NCBI RefSeq assembly: GCF_024181225.1
Contig: NZ_CP051198.1
Span: 434,001-498,000, forward strand
Reading direction: 5' to 3'
Length of the DNA stretch: 64,000 nt
Origin: Treponema sp. OMZ 787
GTDB taxonomy: Bacteria > Spirochaetota > Spirochaetia > Treponematales > Treponemataceae
The notes below the pieces were generated by a model that was not told where the DNA came from, ran no database searches, and was given only the letters and a program-made list of their open reading frames with translations. Shown here one piece after another: positions 1 through 7,126 of the stretch. Both the position numbers and the translations under genes were made by a program. Position 1 is the first letter of the stretch. The number at the start of each line of letters is the position of its first letter.

Positions 1-1
1 T

Positions 2-112
2 GCACTTCCTTTCTCGGAATGGCTATTTAAAAAATGCTATAAAATGAAATATAAGGAAGATGCTCCTCTTCCGTCAGTTCCGGTTGAAGTTAGTGACGAT
101 CATTCAAATTAA
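2..112 (+). CDS. 3' end of an unidentified gene (partial)
   Basis: An open frame enters from the left edge and stops with TAA at 110-112. Only the last 36 residues are visible, and they are polar and lysine/aspartate rich, like a cytoplasmic tail. The stop lies 14 bases before the start of the next gene, whose ribosome binding site AAGGAGG overlaps it, so the two are very probably co-transcribed. The product cannot be named from this fragment. It may be the larger partner of the small membrane protein that follows. Confidence 0.6.
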   Translation, partial: ALPFSEWLFKKCYKMKYKEDAPLPSVPVEVSDDHSN

Positions 113-126
113 GGAGGTTATTATAT

Positions 127-573
127 ATGAAATTTAAGAATGCATTAATTGTTTTGCTTATAACGGCTTTTGTTTCTTTGGTAGGTAACTTCGTAGGCCC
201 TAAAATAAATCCTCTTACCGCTCTACCCGGAATGCTTATTCTTGTGGGTATAGCTGCTGTAGGTATAGGGTTATCAAAAGTGATTCCCGGAAAAATACCT
301 GCCGTAGCATATATTGTTACTATTGCTGCGATTATGACTATTCCCGGTGTTCCTTTTTCAAAGGAAGTATATGAATATACTGCAAAGGTAAACTTTCTAG
401 CTCTTTGTACCCCGATTTTAGCCTATGCCGGTATTTATACCGGTAAAAACTTAAGTTCTCTTAAAAATACGGGATGGAGAATTTTTGTTTTGGCTGTTGC
501 AGTTATGCTGGGAACCTATATCTTCTCGGCTTTAATAGCACATTTTATATTAAAAATTATCGGACAAATATAA
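127..573 (+). CDS. Small polytopic membrane protein, function unknown
   Basis: The 148-residue product is almost entirely hydrophobic, with about four to five predicted membrane segments (roughly residues 5-25, 33-52, 57-77, 90-105, 119-145). AAGGAGG is placed 8 bases before the ATG. There is no catalytic or transporter motif that I recognise. The gene follows closely on another gene on the same strand, which suggests a two-gene membrane module. It is followed by a good intrinsic terminator. Small membrane proteins like this often act as a second subunit of a secondary transporter, but that is inference. Confidence 0.75.
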   Translation: MKFKNALIVLLITAFVSLVGNFVGPKINPLTALPGMLILVGIAAVGIGLSKVIPGKIPAVAYIVTIAAIMTIPGVPFSKEVYEYTAKVNFLALCTPILAYAGIYTGKNLSSLKNTGWRIFVLAVAVMLGTYIFSALIAHFILKIIGQI

Positions 574-603
574 TAGGTATAAGTTTATAATCAAAATGTT
601 TGG

Positions 604-634
604 TGCTCCAATTCGATAGATTTGGAGCATTTTT
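604..634 (+). terminator. Intrinsic terminator
   Basis: TGCTCCAA (604-611) and TTGGAGCA (622-629) form a perfect 8-bp stem with a 10-base loop, followed by five T. It ends the preceding plus-strand gene just before the convergent thiQ stop. Confidence 0.85.
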
Positions 635-642
635 ATTACTTT

Positions 643-1281
643 CTATCCCATGTAAAGAACTTCATCGGCAAGGTTGGCAGCCTCGTCCTTGTCGTGGGTA
701 ACATAGACGGCCGTGTATCCCAAACTCTCCTGCTTGGCCCTAAGTTCTTTTCGTAAGTGCAGGCGGAGATCTGCATCGAGGGCTGAGAGGGGTTCATCAA
801 AGAGGATGAGGGAGGGGCTCACTGCAAGGCTGCGTGCAAGAGAAACCCTCTGCTTTTCTCCGCCCGAAAGAAGATCGGTTTTGCGCTTTTGTAAGGCTTC
901 TAAATGAAAAAGCTCGACAAGAGGGGCGATTGTTTTGCGGGCTTCCTTTTTGGACATGCCTTTAGAAACCAGCCCATAGAAGATATTTTCTTCAACATTG
1001 AGATGAGGGAAGAGGGCATAGTCTTGAAAGACCATTCCGATTCCGCGTTTGCCCGGAGGGATTCGGCTTATATCCTTTCCGTCTAAAACAATCTCCCCCG
1101 AATCCGGGGCGATAAGACCTGCGATTATTTTTAAAACCGTTGTTTTGCCGCAGCCTGAGGGCCCGAGGAGGGCAAGAGCTTTTCCCTTTTTTAATTCAAA
1201 GGAAATGGAAATATCTTTTTCGGTAAAATGTTTTTTTATATTTTTAAGCTGTAAAAAAGCTCTTTCGTGTTCCAATATCAT
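643..1281 (-). CDS. thiQ: Thiamine ABC transporter, ATP-binding protein
   Basis: This is the cytoplasmic ATPase of the thiamine importer encoded with the two genes upstream. It has a Walker A (GPSGCGKTT), Q-loop region (MVFQDYALFPH), ABC signature (LLSGGEKQR), Walker B (LILFDEPLSALD) and H-loop (VTHD). At about 212 residues it is short, as expected for ThiQ-type ATPases that lack the C-terminal regulatory domain of spermidine or sugar ATPases. I prefer the ATG at 1281, because GGAGAAA lies just upstream at the end of the permease gene. An earlier in-frame ATG at 1314 has no such site. Specificity is inferred from the riboswitch and binding protein. Confidence 0.9.
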   Translation of the reverse strand: MILEHERAFLQLKNIKKHFTEKDISISFELKKGKALALLGPSGCGKTTVLKIIAGLIAPDSGEIVLDGKDISRIPPGKRGIGMVFQDYALFPHLNVEENIFYGLVSKGMSKKEARKTIAPLVELFHLEALQKRKTDLLSGGEKQRVSLARSLAVSPSLILFDEPLSALDADLRLHLRKELRAKQESLGYTAVYVTHDKDEAANLADEVLYMG

Positions 1282-1288
1282 TTTAAAT

Positions 1289-2965
1289 TTATTTCTCCTG
1301 TAAAAAGAAAACAAAGCCGGTTATAAGGCTTAAGACGACTGCAACTGCAGAAGATTCTACAAAGCGGTATGAAGAAGCGTAGTCAAAAATCAGTAAGGCC
1401 AGATTGTTAAAACGCGGGATGTTTAAGACTATCGGCAAGGATGCATCTCCTGCACTTATGGCAAAGACAAAGGCTAGGCTTGAAAAAATGCCCCTTTTGC
1501 ACAAGGGAACTATCACCTTAAAAAAGGCCGTTTTTTTGTCGGGTGAAAGCAAGACTGCCGCATTGATAATATTTTGAGGAATGCGTAAAAGCGAGGTTTG
1601 TATCTGAGTCCATGCAAAGGGCCACGCAAGGGAGCTTTGTGCAAAGATTAAAATCAGTTCCGTTCCGTTAGGTCTTAACAAGAGCCAGCCGAAGCCGAGC
1701 ATGACCGATGACACGGCCAAGGGCAGGTACGGAAGAAGGGCGTATATTCTTCTCCATTTATAAAAGACTGTAATGTATGCAAAGAACAAGGAAGCTGCGA
1801 GGCTTACAAAGGCTGTAAGAGAGCCGATTTTGATACTTGTCCAAAGAGCCGTCCAAAAGGTTCGGGATGAAAAAACGTTTTTCCATGCCTTAAAATAAAA
1901 GAATTTGTTAAAGATAGAAGTGTAATTTACATTATATGTGGAATGTAAAAAAATAGAAAACAGGGGTGCTATTAAAAAAAGAATAATTATAAAAATTGTA
2001 AGGCTGAAAAAGATTTTTTGTCTAAGGCCCTTTATTGCGGTGCGTTCCCTTATTCCCTTTAAGTTTTCGTTTTGTACTCTCATTTTTTTTTGTAAGTGAG
2101 AATAGATGAGGATTAAAATTAAGGCCGCAGATATTTCGGTAAGGGCTATCTTTGCTGCAAGGTTCATATCCAATTTTGTGCGGGCAGCCTTGTAAAGTTC
2201 GACCTCTAGGGTTGTAGTCGCAAGACCTCCGAAAAGAAGGATGATTATAAAACTAAAAAAGCAAAAGAGGAAGATAAGCAAAAAGGAAACGGCTATCGAA
2301 TTTAAAAGGGCAGGAAAGGTTATGGTCTTAAAGATTCTAAATTTACTTGCTCCTAAAAGGAGGGCTGCATTAGGCTCATCTTCGCTTAAACGTTCCCAAA
2401 CTTGGGCGATTGTTTTCATCGCAAGGGGAAAGTTATAAAATCCGTGAATTATGATTACCCCCGGCATCGAAAATAGAAAATTAATGGGAGGCTCATCTTG
2501 GTTTAGTAGGCTCTTTAAAAACGAGTTGAGGATTCCGTTATTTCCAAAAAAGATTATAAAGGAAAGAGCTACGATTATTGCAGGTACGCAGAGGGGAACA
2601 CTCGACAGGGCCATTAAAAATTTTCTGCCCCGAAAGTTTTTTCTTGCACAAAGGTAGGCTGCTGCAAAGCCTACGGTGCAGGCAAGCAGGGCAGAAAAAA
2701 AAGCCTGAGAAACCGTAAAAACCGTTATCCTAAAAATATGCGAAAAATCAAAGGAGCTTTTTACTCCCGTAATATGCGAAAAGTCAAAGTGTGAAGAAAA
2801 TAAGGGAACAAAGCTCAATATTAGCGGAAGAAAAAAAGAAAGAAGTACAAGAAAAAAGATAAGGCCGCCGAGCGGCAAAACAAGGCCGCCTATCTTAGAT
2901 AGGCGTTCTATCAGAGATAGGCTGCCGCTCGGTCTAAGGCCTTCTTGTTTATTTTTGTAAAACAT
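1289..2965 (-). CDS. thiP: Thiamine ABC transporter, fused permease
   Basis: The 558-residue inner-membrane protein contains two binding-protein-dependent transport permease domains in one chain, each with an EAA-like loop (about residues 190-210 and 450-475). This is the ThiP/FbpB architecture, so one molecule replaces the usual dimer. About 12 membrane segments are visible. The start codon overlaps the last 17 bases of the binding-protein gene, and the stop precedes the ATPase start by 7 bases, so translation of the three genes is coupled. Confidence 0.9.
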   Translation of the reverse strand: MFYKNKQEGLRPSGSLSLIERLSKIGGLVLPLGGLIFFLVLLSFFLPLILSFVPLFSSHFDFSHITGVKSSFDFSHIFRITVFTVSQAFFSALLACTVGFAAAYLCARKNFRGRKFLMALSSVPLCVPAIIVALSFIIFFGNNGILNSFLKSLLNQDEPPINFLFSMPGVIIIHGFYNFPLAMKTIAQVWERLSEDEPNAALLLGASKFRIFKTITFPALLNSIAVSFLLIFLFCFFSFIIILLFGGLATTTLEVELYKAARTKLDMNLAAKIALTEISAALILILIYSHLQKKMRVQNENLKGIRERTAIKGLRQKIFFSLTIFIIILFLIAPLFSIFLHSTYNVNYTSIFNKFFYFKAWKNVFSSRTFWTALWTSIKIGSLTAFVSLAASLFFAYITVFYKWRRIYALLPYLPLAVSSVMLGFGWLLLRPNGTELILIFAQSSLAWPFAWTQIQTSLLRIPQNIINAAVLLSPDKKTAFFKVIVPLCKRGIFSSLAFVFAISAGDASLPIVLNIPRFNNLALLIFDYASSYRFVESSAVAVVLSLITGFVFFLQEK

Positions 2966-3959
2966 TAATTACGGCGTTGACCGATTCGGTTTGATCTTCT
3001 GAAGGAATGCGCAAGATTTTTGCAGGCTTGGGAACATCCTTGTAAGAAGCAGGAAGGGGAAGCCCCTTGATAACCGGATACATAAACTGAGTTTCGGGAA
3101 GGAGGCTTTGAGCTTCTTCCGTCAGCATAAAGTCGATAAAGGCCTTTGCTCCCTTAACATTAGCAGCATTAGCGGCAAGACCCATGCCTTCAATTTGAAT
3201 GACATGGCCTTCTTCGAAAACCAATGGCCGGAAGCGGTCAGTCTTGTCATACAAAACATGGGAAGCAAAGCTGCTTGTATACGAGATAGCCATAGGTGCT
3301 TCTCCGGCTGTAAAATAGCCGTAACCTGTGCTCCACTTGGGGGCCATTGCAAAGATATTCGGCTTGAGGGCCTTCCAAAAGTTGAGGTACTCATCACCAA
3401 AAACAGCCTTTGTCCACGCAACCATGCCTAAGCCTGTTGTACTTGAACTAGGATCCAAAACTACAATTTTTTTTGCATAGGAAGGATCGGTCAGTTCTTT
3501 TAAAGATGAGGGCTTTTTGATTTTGGCCTTTGTATCGAACATAAATGCAAAATAGCCGTAATCAAAGGGGGTTAAAAGCCAGTCTTCTGCAATAAGAACG
3601 TCTGAGTCGATCTTGTTTGCGGCCGTAGGTTTATAGGCTTTTAAAACATCTGCTTTGCGGGCTTTTTCGATAAGATGGTTATCGATACCAATGAGCACAT
3701 CGGCTGTAGAAGCCTTCCCCTCCAATATGGCCCTGTTTAAAACGCCTTCTTTGCAGACGACATATTCTACATCTTTGCCCGTTTTTGCCTTAAAGAGCTC
3801 GGCAATTTTCGGACCGGGACCGTAGTCCGCAGCAAAGGATTTTGTCGTATAAACCACAACCTTTGTTCCGTCAGATTCTTTTGCACCGCCTGCAAAAAGA
3901 GCGGCACAACCGATAATTAAAAATGAGAAAATTAAAATAGAGCGTAAATGATTTTTCAT
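2949..3959 (-). CDS. thiB: Thiamine-binding periplasmic protein
   Basis: This is the periplasmic solute-binding protein of the thiamine importer (336 residues, ThiB/TbpA family of extracellular binding proteins). The N-terminus is a signal peptide with a cysteine after a hydrophobic run (IIGCAALFAGG), which could be a lipobox or simply an Ala-x-Ala site. The mature part carries the family pattern VVVYTTKSF near the start and a central SYTSSFASH segment. The ATG is preceded by GGAGGGAG, which directly adjoins helix P1 of the TPP riboswitch. A riboswitch-controlled tbpABC operon is known in T. denticola from the literature. Confidence 0.92.
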   Translation of the reverse strand: MKNHLRSILIFSFLIIGCAALFAGGAKESDGTKVVVYTTKSFAADYGPGPKIAELFKAKTGKDVEYVVCKEGVLNRAILEGKASTADVLIGIDNHLIEKARKADVLKAYKPTAANKIDSDVLIAEDWLLTPFDYGYFAFMFDTKAKIKKPSSLKELTDPSYAKKIVVLDPSSSTTGLGMVAWTKAVFGDEYLNFWKALKPNIFAMAPKWSTGYGYFTAGEAPMAISYTSSFASHVLYDKTDRFRPLVFEEGHVIQIEGMGLAANAANVKGAKAFIDFMLTEEAQSLLPETQFMYPVIKGLPLPASYKDVPKPAKILRIPSEDQTESVNAVINVLQK

Positions 3960-3962
3960 AAG

Positions 3963-4060
3963 CTCCCTCCGCCGGTATTATCCGGATCAGGTAATAGGGC
4001 ATCCGTGCGGACAGCCCTTTGCGGGTATGTTCTCAGCTTGTATAAGCACCCCGGCGAAAG
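3963..4060 (-). promoter_or_regulatory. TPP (thi-box) riboswitch
   Basis: Reading the minus strand from 4058, the conserved blocks occur in order: GGGGTGC, CTGAGA, ACCC, and ACCTGATCCGGATAATACC. The P1 helix pairs CGCCGG (near 4055) with CCGGCG (near 3970). The thiB ribosome binding site GGAGGGAG begins within or directly after the 3' arm of P1. With no T-run terminator between aptamer and start codon, ligand binding most likely blocks translation initiation. Confidence 0.96.
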
Positions 4061-4062
4061 CG

Positions 4063-4091
4063 AGTGTAGCATAAGAAGAACAAAAATTCAA
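4063..4091 (-). promoter_or_regulatory. Sigma-70 promoter of thiBPQ
   Basis: On the minus strand TTGAAT (4091-4086) and TACACT (4068-4063) are 17 bases apart. Transcription would start near 4056, the first bases of the TPP aptamer, which supports the assignment. Confidence 0.75.
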
Positions 4092-4173
4092 GAGGAGGGG
4101 AATTGATAGACTCAGTTATTTCTTTAATTGTCATAAACAGCGGGATTGTATTCCTGCTGCTGTCACCGTATCT

Positions 4174-4269
4174 CTATCGGGAGTGTCGGCGTGCCGATAC
4201 CCTAAGCTCATTGTCGAGTGTATTTTCGATGTAGTCTATCGTCCTGTTAAATAATTGAATACTGTTCAT
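4174..4269 (-). pseudogene. Remnant of an AraC-type regulator N-terminus
   Basis: An ATG at 4269 with CAGGAGA before it opens a 31-residue frame beginning MNSIQLFNRTIDYIENTLD. This resembles the N-terminal helix of the DNA-binding domain of AraC/XylS-family regulators that carry the HTH first. It stops at 4174 after an apparently foreign tail. No further HTH is readable downstream in any frame. I read it as the stub of a deleted regulator at the left edge of the accessory island. The family assignment rests on a short stretch only. Confidence 0.5.
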
Positions 4270-4376
4270 CTTTTCTCCTGTATTATTATGGAAATTATAT
4301 AAACAAAATACCTTACCGTCTCGATATTTTTTGTACAAATTTTATGGGATCAAACAAGTTTTATAAGTTAATTTTG

Positions 4377-4398
4377 CAGGTTAAAGCGGGTGTTATAC
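4377..4398 (-). repeat. Half attC-like site, left end of the cassette cluster
   Basis: On the minus strand the sequence is TAACACCCGCTTTAACCTG, matching the R''-L'' half of the full attC sites at 8832, 9842 and 10809. It lies directly after the stop of the adjacent gene, as in the other cassettes. I do not see a convincing complementary R' half on the left, so the site is probably truncated. Confidence 0.55.
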
Positions 4399-4400
4399 GT

Positions 4401-5087
4401 TTATAAAATATAATAATACCAATTACTTCCATAGTTGGTATCAAAATTTTCTTTAGTGTCAAATTCAATATTTATTTTGTCTACATTTAATTTGTTATTA
4501 AAATCAAATTCTTTCAATGAAGAATAAATATAATTTTTTATCATCATTTCAATTCTATATTTTTCTAGTTTATTCGGAATTTGTACATTTGAATAAAAAA
4601 ATACAACAACACGTGTATAAAATACTTTCTTTATTATCCAGATATTTTTATTATTTATTTCTTTTTTTAGGAAATTCAAATCTTCTGGTAAATTTTTATA
4701 TATTCGCTCTAATTCTTCTCGTTCAAATGATGAAAAATAGGTTAAAAATCTTGCCTTATATTTATTTTGCAATTCAAATTCTTTTTCGGCTATATAAAAA
4801 GTAATTTCATTTTTTTTCTTATTATCAAATTTAATATTTTTTTCTTGAGAGTTATTTTCTAATTTTACTTCAAAACGAATCAGATTTTTGTTATTAGAAT
4901 TTTTTATTAATGTAAATAAAATTTCATGTATATCTATGTTATATGTTTTAGAAATATACTCTTGAATTTCTTGATAATCTTCTTCTTTAATTTCACTGGT
5001 TATCAAAATTTCTTGCTTTACTTTATATTTTTTATAATAAATAACAAAAAAAATTGAAAGTACAATTAGAATCACTAAAAAATACAT
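4401..5087 (-). CDS. Membrane-anchored hypothetical protein (cassette gene)
   Basis: No family is recognised. The protein has one N-terminal membrane helix (about residues 2-17 from the chosen start) followed by a soluble, lysine/glutamate/asparagine-rich region of about 200 residues. It is very AT-rich compared with the core genes to the right. I choose the ATG at 5087 because AGGA sits 6 bases upstream and a GTTGGAT cassette-boundary motif lies just before it. The longer frame from 5141 reads through the boundary into an older gene. It is followed directly by an attC-like half site. Confidence 0.6.
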   Translation of the reverse strand: MYFLVILIVLSIFFVIYYKKYKVKQEILITSEIKEEDYQEIQEYISKTYNIDIHEILFTLIKNSNNKNLIRFEVKLENNSQEKNIKFDNKKKNEITFYIAEKEFELQNKYKARFLTYFSSFEREELERIYKNLPEDLNFLKKEINNKNIWIIKKVFYTRVVVFFYSNVQIPNKLEKYRIEMMIKNYIYSSLKEFDFNNKLNVDKINIEFDTKENFDTNYGSNWYYYIL

Positions 5088-5205
5088 TTTTATTCCTAAA
5101 ATCCAACGCACTGCGTTTTGCATATCGGCGCTTTTGTGCATCTTCGTCGTCTATATAGTCTTTTAAGACTGCGCCGAATCGGTCAAAAAGATTTTCCGTT
5201 TCCAT
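5032..5205 (-). pseudogene. Truncated small gene cut at a cassette boundary
   Basis: An ATG at 5205 opens a frame starting METENLFDRFGAVLKDYIDD. The first 33 residues or so look like genuine protein: charged and helical, with better codon use than the rest. After the GTTGGAT motif near 5097 the frame runs into the start region of the next gene and ends meaninglessly at 5032. Its start overlaps the end of the 59-residue frame upstream, an operon-like arrangement. I interpret it as a gene whose 3' part was removed when a cassette inserted. Confidence 0.4.
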
Positions 5206-5362
5206 TTTTCGTGTACTCGGTTAAAAAAAAGCGAATAAGCAGTTCCCGCAATGTATTCAATATCGATATTTTTATAAAAACTCCGTTTTTTTCATCGTAT
5301 ATCCAATAGGGCATCTCTAAAAACCTTGTTGGATTTTTAGAGATGCCCGACGAGTTTTTCAT
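5183..5362 (-). CDS. Small 59-residue protein or gene fragment containing a palindromic element
   Basis: The frame starts at ATG 5362, which overlaps the TGA of the upstream small gene as ATGA. It ends at TGA 5183, inside the next frame. Its N-terminal part (SKNPTRFLEMP) is encoded by a perfect 15-bp palindrome. The remainder (YWIYDEKNGVF and a Leu/Ile/Phe-rich helix) looks like the C-terminus of a longer protein. There is no clear ribosome binding site, so expression would rely on coupling. It is probably a remnant. Confidence 0.35.
   Translation of the reverse strand: MKNSSGISKNPTRFLEMPYWIYDEKNGVFIKISILNTLRELLIRFFLTEYTKNGNGKSF
5309..5348. repeat. Palindromic element, copy 1
   Basis: GGGCATCTCTAAAAA (5309-5323) and TTTTTAGAGATGCCC (5334-5348) form a perfect 15-bp inverted repeat with a 10-base loop. 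It is related to copies at 5406 and 6879 and lies inside a reading frame. Confidence 0.85.
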
Positions 5363-5565
5363 AAGTCTTTATATATTAATGACTTATGAAAAACATCGCA
5401 AATTAAATTAAAGGGAGCCTCTAAAAAACTGATGTTTTTAGAGGCTCCCTTTAATTCTTCATTTTTAAAATCATCTTCATTAATTTCTATTTTAAAATAC
5501 TCATAGTTTAAAGACCAACTATTTTTGTTGAAATTAAACTCCTCTTTTTTTAATGAATGCTGCAT
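5359..5565 (-). CDS. Small 68-residue hypothetical protein containing a palindromic element
   Basis: The frame begins MQHSLKKEEFNF and is rich in Asn, Glu, Lys and Phe. A perfect 22-bp palindrome supplies its middle (KGASKNISFLEAPF). The stop overlaps the start of the next small frame. An AGGAGG lies about 25 bases before the ATG, too far for direct use. A four-codon frame beginning TTG between them could couple translation. It may be the remnant of a larger cassette gene. No function can be given. Confidence 0.35.
   Translation of the reverse strand: MQHSLKKEEFNFNKNSWSLNYEYFKIEINEDDFKNEELKGASKNISFLEAPFNLICDVFHKSLIYKDL
5406..5456. repeat. Palindromic element, copy 2
   Basis: Positions 5406-5427 and 5435-5456 form a perfect 22-bp inverted repeat around a 7-base loop (ACTGATG). 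The core GGGAGCCTCTAAAAA is related to copies 1 and 3. Confidence 0.9.
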
Positions 5566-5612
5566 TAAGTTAGCTACTTTTCAATCTACCTCCTAGTGAG
5601 AAAATTAGAAAA

Positions 5613-6272
5613 TTAATGAGAATTTGCAATCTCATCTGCATTCTCTTTCAAATAAACAAAGTCTAATTGTCTCGCCGCTTCAATATATTCGCTTAATTTA
5701 TCTGATTTTATTTTATAAAGAACACTGAGTGCCATTATTTTTTGATACTCTTCAGCATAGGTATCACCCTTATATTTGTCTCTTTCCCAAAATTCACTCG
5801 CATACTGTTCTGCTTTTTTATAATCTATCTCACTTAAAGCACTTAAAGACATTCTCTGTGTATATTCATCATCTACATTTATATACTTGAATACCCAATC
5901 AGTAACTGAACTATCATCTTTATAAACTGGCAATCTTTTTACTAGCTGCCACTTCGCAGTTGTATAAATTGAATCTATACATCTTTCAATCAAATATTTA
6001 AACCATTCTTTATATGACGAAATAAAGTCAGCCAAATATTCGCATTCATTGTCCCTGGCTACACAATAAAGTATAGATTCTAAATCAGTTTCGGTAACAT
6101 CCTTTACTTCTACATTCTTTACAAATGAGATTGCAGATTCTCTCATTCTATCAAAAGAAGGACCTAGAAATTCTCCATTATCAGTATCTTCAGTCATCTC
6201 AGAATAATGCTTATAAACCCATTCTTTGTATATTCTCACTTCTTTATTTAGTATTCGGCTGTATTTATTCAA
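5613..6272 (-). CDS. Hypothetical helical protein (cassette gene)
   Basis: The 219-residue soluble protein is mostly alpha-helical by composition. It has regularly spaced hydrophobic helices after residue 60 that recall HEAT-like or immunity-protein folds, but no family is recognised. The start is TTG at 6272, with GGGGTG 5 bases upstream. That site is part of the GTTAGGGG motif at a presumed cassette boundary, so the leader is minimal, as is common in integron cassettes. Confidence 0.6.
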   Translation of the reverse strand: MNKYSRILNKEVRIYKEWVYKHYSEMTEDTDNGEFLGPSFDRMRESAISFVKNVEVKDVTETDLESILYCVARDNECEYLADFISSYKEWFKYLIERCIDSIYTTAKWQLVKRLPVYKDDSSVTDWVFKYINVDDEYTQRMSLSALSEIDYKKAEQYASEFWERDKYKGDTYAEEYQKIMALSVLYKIKSDKLSEYIEAARQLDFVYLKENADEIANSH

Positions 6273-6392
6273 ACGCCCACCCCTAACATTTATTTGATAT
6301 GAATTTTTTCATATTCTTCTCTTTAAAACTTAAATTTGTAACTATCATTTTTTTCTCTTCTTCATTTTCAATCTCTTTAGCTACAACACCAA

Positions 6393-6848
6393 TTAACTTT
6401 CCCAATCAATGGATATGATTTTTGCATCTTCACCGAATTTTACGCAGAGTATTTCATCGCTTTCATCAGGTGCAATCATAAAATCCATTGCGATGTGCGG
6501 CTGTTCACTGTCAATCCATAAGTCTACATTCGTTACCGTCATTTTACTTACAAACTCGGTAATATCGCTCGGCAAATCTTCCAGTCCGCATTCTTCAATA
6601 TGAAAGTCGATATAGTAGCTGTCATCTTTTAAATATGCTATAAGTGTTTTTCTTGCTTCTTTTATTTTATCATCTATGTTCTCAAGAAACTGTGCATAAA
6701 GGTCGAGTATGCCGGCCGGTACTTCTCCATTTTTATCGAACCAAAGACAGGTATCTATCCCCTGAATCTCTTTTTCCCAAATTACTTCCGCATCGTCTGT
6801 TATCGCAAGATTCAACTGACCGAAGTATTGATGTTCCATTTTTTTCAT
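6393..6848 (-). CDS. DUF2004-like hypothetical protein (cassette gene)
   Basis: The 151-residue acidic protein begins MEHQYFGQLNL after a short lysine stretch and ends with a beta-rich segment (LCVKFGEDAKIISIDWES). This layout resembles DUF2004 proteins, which are often found in immunity or cassette contexts. The assignment is from memory of the family pattern only. GGGAGATTAAGCT precedes the ATG at 6848. No membrane or signal segment is present. Confidence 0.55.
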   Translation of the reverse strand: MKKMEHQYFGQLNLAITDDAEVIWEKEIQGIDTCLWFDKNGEVPAGILDLYAQFLENIDDKIKEARKTLIAYLKDDSYYIDFHIEECGLEDLPSDITEFVSKMTVTNVDLWIDSEQPHIAMDFMIAPDESDEILCVKFGEDAKIISIDWES

Positions 6849-6878
6849 AGCTTAATCTCCCATTATTTAGTATATCAT

Positions 6879-6910
6879 GGGCACCTCTAAAAAGCTGTTT
6901 TTTAGTAGCC
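6879..6910. repeat. Palindromic element, copy 3 (degenerate)
   Basis: GGGCACCTCTAAAAA is followed by GCTG and TTTTTTAGTAGCC. The inner arms CTAAAAA/TTTTTAG still pair and the outer arms are decayed. On the minus strand one frame again reads a KN-x-FLE-x-P motif, as in copies 1 and 2. Confidence 0.6.
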
Positions 6911-7057
6911 ATAACGGGCGGCGGATAAGCTGCAAGAAGTGAGAAAGCCTTTAGGCTTTTGAGCTGCGCCGTCAGCTTAATTCGCATGTTGGACGGCGCT
7001 GCGCGCCGGACGACAGGCGGATATGCCGCCGCCCGTTGAACGGACGCACTGCGTCCG
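6909..7057 (-). repeat. Composite attC-like structure
   Basis: Several nested inverted repeats lie here. AACGGGCGGCGG near 6913 pairs with CCGCCGCCCGTT near 7028. GGCGC-TGC-GCGCC lies near 6995. AAGCCT/AGGCTT lies near 6946. GTTGAACGGACGC and GCGTCCGTTCAAC (7036-7063) form a 13-bp stem. GTTGGAC and GTTGAAC fit the GTTRRRY core. The local GC content is far above that of the flanking cassettes. It looks like two or more attC sites left by cassette loss. Confidence 0.55.
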
Positions 7058-7122
7058 TTCAACATTCGCTTAACCTGCAACAGGGCTTAGTCCCTGTTGT
7101 CAGGTTGAAGCGGCTGTTAGGA
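7058..7122 (-). repeat. attC site of the HigBA-type cassette
   Basis: On the plus strand GTTCAACATTCGCTTAACCTG is followed by AACAGGG/CCCTGTT and then CAGGTTGAAGCGGCTGTTAGG. The outer and inner arms are complementary in attC fashion. The site starts 5 bases after the antitoxin stop at 7127. It is the shortest complete site of the cluster, about 65 bp. Confidence 0.8.
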
Positions 7123-7126
7123 TATC

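Noticed and set aside
5118-5309. Plus-strand frame opposite the fragment chain
   Set aside because: It is the complement of better frames on the minus strand and lacks a ribosome site.
6733-7080. A 115-codon minus-strand frame through the attC stack
   Set aside because: It reads through inverted repeats and overlaps the better-supported gene at 6393-6848 in another frame. No ribosome site is present.
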